Below are positions 5,337 through 9,224 of a stretch of DNA of 9,224 bases, one piece after another. This DNA is from Actinomycetota bacterium (GTDB lineage: Bacteria; Actinomycetota; Acidimicrobiia; Acidimicrobiales; Ilumatobacteraceae). Positions within the stretch are counted from its first letter, which is position 1, and each line of letters opens with the position of its first letter. The DNA is taken from assembly GCA_016870295.1 (NCBI GenBank), contig VGBY01000038.1, forward strand, positions 1 to 9,224, in the 5' to 3' direction. A program made the position numbers and the translations under genes. The notes below the pieces were generated by a model. The model worked only from the letters and a program-made list of their open reading frames with translations. It made no database searches and was not told the origin of the DNA.

Positions 5337-8180
5337 TCAACCGTAGTGCGGGCTGGCCAAGGCCTCGAGTGGCTCGCATGAACACACGAGGTTGCGATCA
5401 CCGTGTGCTGCATCGATACGCGACACGGGCGGAAAGTATCCGCGAGTACGCAACGACGCAACGGGGAAGAGAGCGAGAGCCCGATCGTACGGACGGTTCC
5501 ACTCTCCGGCGACATCTTCAACGGTGTGCGGCGCGTATCGCAGCGGTGATTCGTCGATCTTCCACTCCCCGGTCTCGACACGGGCGATTTCACCACGAAT
5601 CGCAATCATCGCGGCACAAAAGCGATCAAGTTCGGCGAGTGACTCACTCTCGGTTGGTTCGACCATGAGAGTGCCACCGACCGGGAAACTCATCGTCGGC
5701 GCATGGAAGCCGTAATCCATCAGTCGCTTGGCCACGTCATCCACCGACACCGCGGTGCGTTTGGTGATGTCGCGGAGGTCAAGGACGCACTCATGGGCGA
5801 TGAGGCCGTTCGTGCCGCTGTACAAGGTGGGGAAGTGATCGCGTAGTCGGTGCGAGATATAGTTCGCACTCGCAATCGCCTGCTCGGTTGCCCGCCGCAG
5901 GCCGTCAGGGCCCATCATCCGCACGTACACCCACGAGATCGGCAGGATGCCGGCAGAGCCGAAGCGCGCAGCGGACACTGGTCCAACCGGCGACTCGCCA
6001 GTGCCGAGAGGATCACCCGGCAAGAACTCGGCGAGATGGTGTCGCACCGCCACTGGACCGACACCTGGGCCGCCACCACCATGCGGGATGCAGAACGTCT
6101 TGTGCAGGTTGAGGTGGCTCACATCGGCACCGAACAGGCCCGGCTTCGCCACGCCGACGAGCGCGTTTAGGTTTGCGCCGTCGACGTACACCTGGCCGCC
6201 GTGTCGGTGCACCTCGTCGCAGATGTCTTTCACCGCGACTTCGAACACGCCGTGCGTGGATGGATAGGTGATCATGAGCGCGGCGAGTTTTTTGCCCGCC
6301 CTCTCGCACTTCGCCCGCAAATCGGCGAGATCGACGTTGCCCGCGTTGTCGCAGGCGACGACAACCACATCCATGCCGGCCATCACGGCGCTGGCCGCAT
6401 TGGTGCCGTGGGCGCTCGACGGTATGAGGCAGATGGTGCGTTGCTGGTCGCCACGACTGTCGTGGTACGCCCGAATCGCAAGCAGTCCAGCGAACTCACC
6501 CTGGCTGCCGGCATTGGGTTGCAGACTGACGGCGTCATACCCGGTGACTGCGCACATCATTCGCTCGACTTCATGGACGAGTTGTTGATAACCACGCGTG
6601 TCGCCATCTGGTTGGTGCGGGTGGATGTTGGCGAACTCGGGCCAGGTCACCGGAATCATCTCGGTGGTGGCGTTGAGTTTCATCGTGCACGAGCCAAGTG
6701 GGATCATCGTGCGGTCGAGCGCCAGGTCTTTGTCAGCGAGGCGACGCAGATAGCGCAGCATTTCGGTCTCCGTGCGATAGCGACGGAAGACTGCCTGCGA
6801 CAGGAAGTCGTCGCTGCGCAGGTGCTCGTCGTGGGTGGCCAGCGTCATGGTGCGTTCTTGAACGTCGACGGCGGTTGCGACCACGCCGAATGCACTGAGG
6901 ATGTCGACGACCAGCGTGGCGTCGGTTGTTTCGTCGAAACTGAAAGCAACGGTCTGTGAGTCGACGTGACGCATCGCAATGTTTCGCTCGAGTGCAGCGC
7001 GGGCCACGGAGAGCGCATCGACATCGCGAACGGTGACGGTGTCAAAGCGCGATCCAGCGTCGATCGTGCCAACGTGATGCTGCCGCAGTATCGCTGCGAC
7101 GGCATTGGTGTAGGCGCTGACGCGTTTGGCGATTGCCTGCAAGCCGTCACGTCCGTGCCAAGCGGCATAGAACCCGGCGATGTTGGCCAGCAGCGCCTGG
7201 GCGGTGCAGATGTTGGAGGTGGCCTTCTCGCGACGGATGTGTTGCTCCCGAGTCTGTAGTGCCAGGCGGAGTGCCGGTCGACCGGCCGTGTCGGTGCTCA
7301 CGCCGACGAGTCGCCCGGGCAACGAGCGCGCAAACTGCTCGGTCGCTGCGAGATAGCCGGCATGGGGCCCACCGCCTCCCATCGGCACACCGAATCGTTG
7401 CGCACTACCGACGGCAATGTCGAAACCCAATGATGCCGGCGTGGTGAGAATCGTGCTCGCCAACGGGTCGGTCACACAGACAGCGACGGCCCCACGTTCG
7501 TGTGCTGCGTATACTGCTCCGCGAACGATGTCGTCACCGGCAATGAGGCCACTCGACGACGGTCGCGAAATGACGACACAGAACGCATCGATGGTCGTCA
7601 ACTGCGCGAGCGGTAGTACGCGCACGTTGATGCCGACTGGTTTGCAGCGGGCACGCAGCACGCTGATGTGCTGCGGGTGAGTGTCATCGTGCACGGCAAC
7701 GACGCGACTATCGCTCGTAGCCGTGCGGCGCGCCATCGTGACGGCTTCGGCGACCGCCGTGGACTCATCCAAGAGCGAGGCATTGGCGATGTCGAGCCCA
7801 GTCAACTCGGTGACGAGAGTTTGAAAATTGAGGAGGGCCTCAAGCCGACCTTGACTGATCTCGGGTTGGTACGGCGTGTAAGCCGTGTACCAAGCGGGGT
7901 TTTCGAGCACATTGCGTAACACCACCGGTGGGGTGATGGTGGGGTAGTAGCCGGTGCCGATGACGCAGCGTCGCACGATGTTCTTGTCCGCGATCTTGCG
8001 CAACTCCGCGAGCACGAGATGTTCGGCGACGGCAGGCGGCAGGTCGAGTGGCTTCTCGACGAGAATGCTCGGCGGCACGACGGCGCGCACAACTTCCTCG
8101 TTGGTGGCATAGCCCAGGGCACGAGCGATCTGTAGTTGCTCGGCGGCGGATGGACCGATGTGGCGGGATTCGAACGACAT
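5337..8180 (-). CDS. gcvP: Glycine dehydrogenase (decarboxylating), P protein
   Basis: 947 residues, the length of the single-chain P-protein found in most bacteria and eukaryotes (the alternative is two subunits). It is PLP-dependent: it decarboxylates glycine and puts the aminomethyl group on the GcvH lipoyl arm. N-terminal half: SRHIGPS (5-11), GTGYYPTITPPVVLRNVLENPAWYTAYTPYQPEISQGR (75-112, quoted as landmarks YTPYQPEISQGR), FGVPMGGGGPHAGYLA (263-278). C-terminal half: MIPLGSCTMKLN (492-503), LQPNAGSQGE (553-562), PSSAHGTNAASA (587-598), then LHKTFCIPHGGGGPG (692-706) with PLP-binding Lys694. The C-terminus SPLRYAPHT and RSYDR-like RPYDR are typical. ATG 8178-8180 is chosen because SFESRHIGPS begins the conserved protein; a GAGG (8185-8188) sits 4 bases upstream. 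The frame stays open to 8435, but that stretch is the riboswitch, not protein. The stop is 3 bases before the next minus-strand gene. Confidence 0.97.
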   Translation of the reverse strand: MSFESRHIGPSAAEQLQIARALGYATNEEVVRAVVPPSILVEKPLDLPPAVAEHLVLAELRKIADKNIVRRCVIGTGYYPTITPPVVLRNVLENPAWYTAYTPYQPEISQGRLEALLNFQTLVTELTGLDIANASLLDESTAVAEAVTMARRTATSDSRVVAVHDDTHPQHISVLRARCKPVGINVRVLPLAQLTTIDAFCVVISRPSSSGLIAGDDIVRGAVYAAHERGAVAVCVTDPLASTILTTPASLGFDIAVGSAQRFGVPMGGGGPHAGYLAATEQFARSLPGRLVGVSTDTAGRPALRLALQTREQHIRREKATSNICTAQALLANIAGFYAAWHGRDGLQAIAKRVSAYTNAVAAILRQHHVGTIDAGSRFDTVTVRDVDALSVARAALERNIAMRHVDSQTVAFSFDETTDATLVVDILSAFGVVATAVDVQERTMTLATHDEHLRSDDFLSQAVFRRYRTETEMLRYLRRLADKDLALDRTMIPLGSCTMKLNATTEMIPVTWPEFANIHPHQPDGDTRGYQQLVHEVERMMCAVTGYDAVSLQPNAGSQGEFAGLLAIRAYHDSRGDQQRTICLIPSSAHGTNAASAVMAGMDVVVVACDNAGNVDLADLRAKCERAGKKLAALMITYPSTHGVFEVAVKDICDEVHRHGGQVYVDGANLNALVGVAKPGLFGADVSHLNLHKTFCIPHGGGGPGVGPVAVRHHLAEFLPGDPLGTGESPVGPVSAARFGSAGILPISWVYVRMMGPDGLRRATEQAIASANYISHRLRDHFPTLYSGTNGLIAHECVLDLRDITKRTAVSVDDVAKRLMDYGFHAPTMSFPVGGTLMVEPTESESLAELDRFCAAMIAIRGEIARVETGEWKIDESPLRYAPHTVEDVAGEWNRPYDRALALFPVASLRTRGYFPPVSRIDAAHGDRNLVCSCEPLEALASPHYG

Positions 8181-8184
8181 GTTG

Positions 8185-8188
8185 CCTC
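8185..8188 (-). promoter_or_regulatory. Ribosome binding site of gcvP
   Basis: On the minus strand GAGG lies 4 bases before the ATG at 8180. Together with the conserved N-terminus it decides the gcvP start. It is a short match, as expected for a site whose access a riboswitch could control. Confidence 0.5.
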
Positions 8189-8207
8189 GTGGTGCGACCG
8201 TGGTGGT

Positions 8208-8228
8208 GACGAGACGAACCGCCTCATC
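8208..8228 (-). promoter_or_regulatory. Hairpin in the gcvP expression platform
   Basis: In the gcvP leader RNA, GAUGAGGC (8228-8221) can pair with GUCUCGUC (8215-8208) around the loop GGUUC: eight pairs including two G-U. It begins about six bases after the end of the second glycine aptamer and ends 27 bases before the start codon. No U-run follows, so it is not a classical intrinsic terminator. Part of its 3' arm can pair instead with the inter-aptamer linker, which suggests it belongs to the switching mechanism. Structure inferred by eye. Confidence 0.5.
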
Positions 8229-8233
8229 GCCCC

Positions 8234-8417
8234 CGCTGTCTCTTGCACCTGAGAGCTTCCACGGCGTGCCGTGTTTCCCCGTCGGTGGAGGAGTGGTCAA
8301 ACTCCCCGCTTTCCAGCGTTGCCTGTCGTCTCGGTTCGGGTACCTGAGAGGTTCCGGGGTGGTTGCTCCTTCGGTGTGGCGTCGCACTGGCGGTGCGGGC
8401 CACTCTCCCGAGACGAC
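8234..8417 (-). ncRNA. Tandem glycine riboswitch upstream of gcvP
   Basis: Two glycine aptamers in the gcvP leader. Aptamer 1 has GGGAGAG near its 5' side, a GCAC/GUGC hairpin, CACCGAAGGAGCAA (the conserved CCGAAGG-type core) and CUCUCAGG (8350-8343). Aptamer 2 has CUGGAAAGCGGGG, the hairpin GGAGU/ACUCC, CACCGACGGGGAAAC, a CACGG/CCGUG hairpin (8273-8260) and a second CUCUCAGG (8255-8248). Its closing stem is CGCUG (8318-8314) with CAGCG (8238-8234). The leader GUCGUCUCGG (8417-8408) is perfectly complementary to CCGAGACGAC (8334-8325) in the linker between aptamers, an extended form of the leader-linker pairing known for tandem glycine riboswitches. This class usually turns on glycine cleavage genes when glycine is high. 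Boundaries are good to a few bases at the stem ends. Confidence 0.93.
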
Positions 8418-8438
8418 TATGGCACTTGTCAGCATAGT
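8416..8438. promoter_or_regulatory. Dyad at the gcvP transcription start region
   Basis: ACTATG (8416-8421) and CATAGT (8433-8438) form a perfect 6-base inverted repeat 11 bases apart, in the divergent gap between gcvP and the gene at 8509, directly upstream of the riboswitch. It could be an operator, but a 6+6 dyad can arise by chance. Confidence 0.25.
8431..8436 (-). promoter_or_regulatory. Candidate -10 box for gcvP
   Basis: On the minus strand TATGCT lies about 14 bases before the first base of the riboswitch leader stem at 8417, so transcription from it would include the whole leader-linker stem. No -35 match is visible. CATAGT at 8421-8416, preceded by TG, is an alternative -10 but would start the RNA inside the stem. 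Confidence 0.28.
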
Positions 8439-8496
8439 TGTGGTGCGGATGTGCCGGCGGACGCAGCTCGCTAGGGCGCGGAAAGGCCGTTCGCTC

Positions 8497-8502
8497 TAGG
8501 CT
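8497..8502 (+). promoter_or_regulatory. Candidate -10 box for the SCO6745-family gene
   Basis: TAGGCT is followed by exactly 6 bases and then the ATG at 8509. No Shine-Dalgarno sequence and no clear -35 are present. The geometry fits a leaderless transcript. Confidence 0.33.
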
Positions 8503-8508
8503 CTCGGC

Positions 8509-9224
8509 ATGACCACTGCCACAATGTCTGCTTCCGCACTTTCCGATGCCGTCAGCCCGTATTTCGGGGATCTGGGCAGCAAGTACATGCTCGACCCGGC
8601 GACCGGAGAAATTGGCAAGGCTGCCGGCTACCCGGACGGCTTCTCGTTCTACTTCGCTGGTCGTGGCGGTGTGTTGGGCGATGTGGATGCTGACGTCGTG
8701 CACGCAGGTTTCGTCTTCTTTGATCAAACCATCGTGCGCAAGATGTGGGAGCGCGGTGTGCAGGTGGAAGGTGCGCGCAAGGCGGCAAGCCGTTACGCCG
8801 GTGCCGCCGATGCGTGGGGCAAGGCGCATCTCGCCAACTTTCGTAGTGCTGCGCGTTTCAACGCTCTCGCCGAGAAGGTGGTGGCCTCCGTTGATCCCGT
8901 CGGATTGTCGCTCTTTGCCGGGTTGCGAGCCGAGCCGCTGCCCGCTGACGCCGTTGCGCGCACGTATCGACTCGTCACATGGTTGCGCGAGTTGCGCGGC
9001 TGTCTGCACATCAATGCGGTGGTGGCCGAGGGGCTCAGCGGTAAAGAGGCCGTGTTGGCTTCGGAGAACGGTGACTTCTTCGCCAAGCTGCACGGCTACC
9101 AGGAGCCGTATCCCGATGTGTCGCACTTGAAGGCGGCACGAGTGCGCGCCGAGGAAACGACGTCGAAGTTGATGGCCGCCGTATACGAACGGGCGTTAAC
9201 TGCCGACGAACGCGCAGAATTCGC
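8509..9224 (+). CDS. SCO6745-family protein, N-terminal part
   Basis: The frame from ATG 8509 stays open to the window edge (238 codons and two bases), so the 3' end is missing. The protein begins MTTATMSASALSDAVSP; ATG 8524 is a second possible start five residues in. Recognisable family stretches are DGFSFYFAGRGGVLGDVDADVV (about residues 44-65, here given as GRGGVLGDVDADVV), FVFFDQTIVRKMWERG and a long helical middle with ARKAASRYAGAADAWGKAHL and TYRLVTWLRELRGCLHINAVVAEGL. This matches the actinobacterial SCO6745 family (sometimes labelled SalK), mostly about 250-290 residues, predicted helical and of unestablished function; some members are annotated as helix-turn-helix proteins. No enzyme motif is seen. 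It is divergent from gcvP and not obviously tied to glycine metabolism. Confidence 0.82.
   Translation, partial: MTTATMSASALSDAVSPYFGDLGSKYMLDPATGEIGKAAGYPDGFSFYFAGRGGVLGDVDADVVHAGFVFFDQTIVRKMWERGVQVEGARKAASRYAGAADAWGKAHLANFRSAARFNALAEKVVASVDPVGLSLFAGLRAEPLPADAVARTYRLVTWLRELRGCLHINAVVAEGLSGKEAVLASENGDFFAKLHGYQEPYPDVSHLKAARVRAEETTSKLMAAVYERALTADERAEF

Noticed and set aside
8181..8435. In-frame extension of gcvP by 85 codons upstream of ATG 8180
   Set aside because: The stretch is the tandem glycine riboswitch; the conserved P-protein sequence begins at the ATG, and the extra residues look like random translation of structured RNA.
8224..9126. Minus-strand open frame of 300 codons opposite the SCO6745-family gene and riboswitch
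   Set aside because: Covers the riboswitch and the SCO6745 gene antisense; no family resemblance.
1..9224. Mobile element, CRISPR, toxin-antitoxin or defence genes
   Set aside because: No transposase or integrase motif, no spaced repeats, no terminal inverted repeats, and uniform base composition; all identified genes are housekeeping or regulatory.

Overview
The window is GC-rich (about 60%) and densely coded. It looks like an actinobacterial chromosome outside the Mycobacteriales and Streptomycetales, most likely an Acidimicrobiia (Ilumatobacter-like) lineage. Three things suggest this: actinobacterial families (FtsR-type MerR regulator, GarA-like FHA protein, SCO6745 family), several start codons preceded at short range by a TAnnnT box with no clear Shine-Dalgarno sequence, and a gene order matching the known gcvH-garA-ftsR-DUF151-merR block of Mycobacterium tuberculosis (Rv1826-Rv1830, with gcvB/gcvP at Rv1832). 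The lineage call is inference. No mobile element, CRISPR array, tRNA or rRNA is visible, and this is a housekeeping locus.

Layout. Positions 1-101 hold the C-terminal end of an unrecognised plus-strand gene. Its stop codon overlaps that of a convergent HIT-family gene (98-517, minus). Divergent from the HIT gene, a compact plus-strand run follows: pgsA-like phosphatidyltransferase, gcvH, zinc-ribbon/FHA protein, ftsR-like MerR regulator, DUF151 bifunctional-nuclease protein, second MerR regulator, gcvT. Gaps are 3 to 33 bases, so it is probably one operon with internal promoters. It meets a minus-strand unit (glycine riboswitch, gcvP, small hypothetical) at overlapping stop codons (4932-4935). 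Upstream of gcvP, positions 8181-8508 hold a tandem glycine riboswitch and the divergent promoter region. A plus-strand SCO6745-family gene starts at 8509 and runs off the window.

How it fits together. GcvP decarboxylates glycine and loads an aminomethyl group on the lipoyl arm of GcvH, and GcvT passes the one-carbon unit to tetrahydrofolate. The L-protein and lipoylation enzymes are not here. The FHA protein resembles GarA/OdhI, which in other actinobacteria tunes 2-oxoglutarate and glutamate metabolism. Only gcvP, with its downstream partner, sits behind a visible glycine riboswitch.

Most worth a second look: the pgsA-like gene has no standard start codon where its conserved N-terminus begins (an ATA sits there); the GarA-like protein has a zinc ribbon in place of the usual phospho-Thr tail; and the riboswitch can form an alternative helix between its inter-aptamer linker and its expression platform. 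I did not find evidence of a wholly new system.
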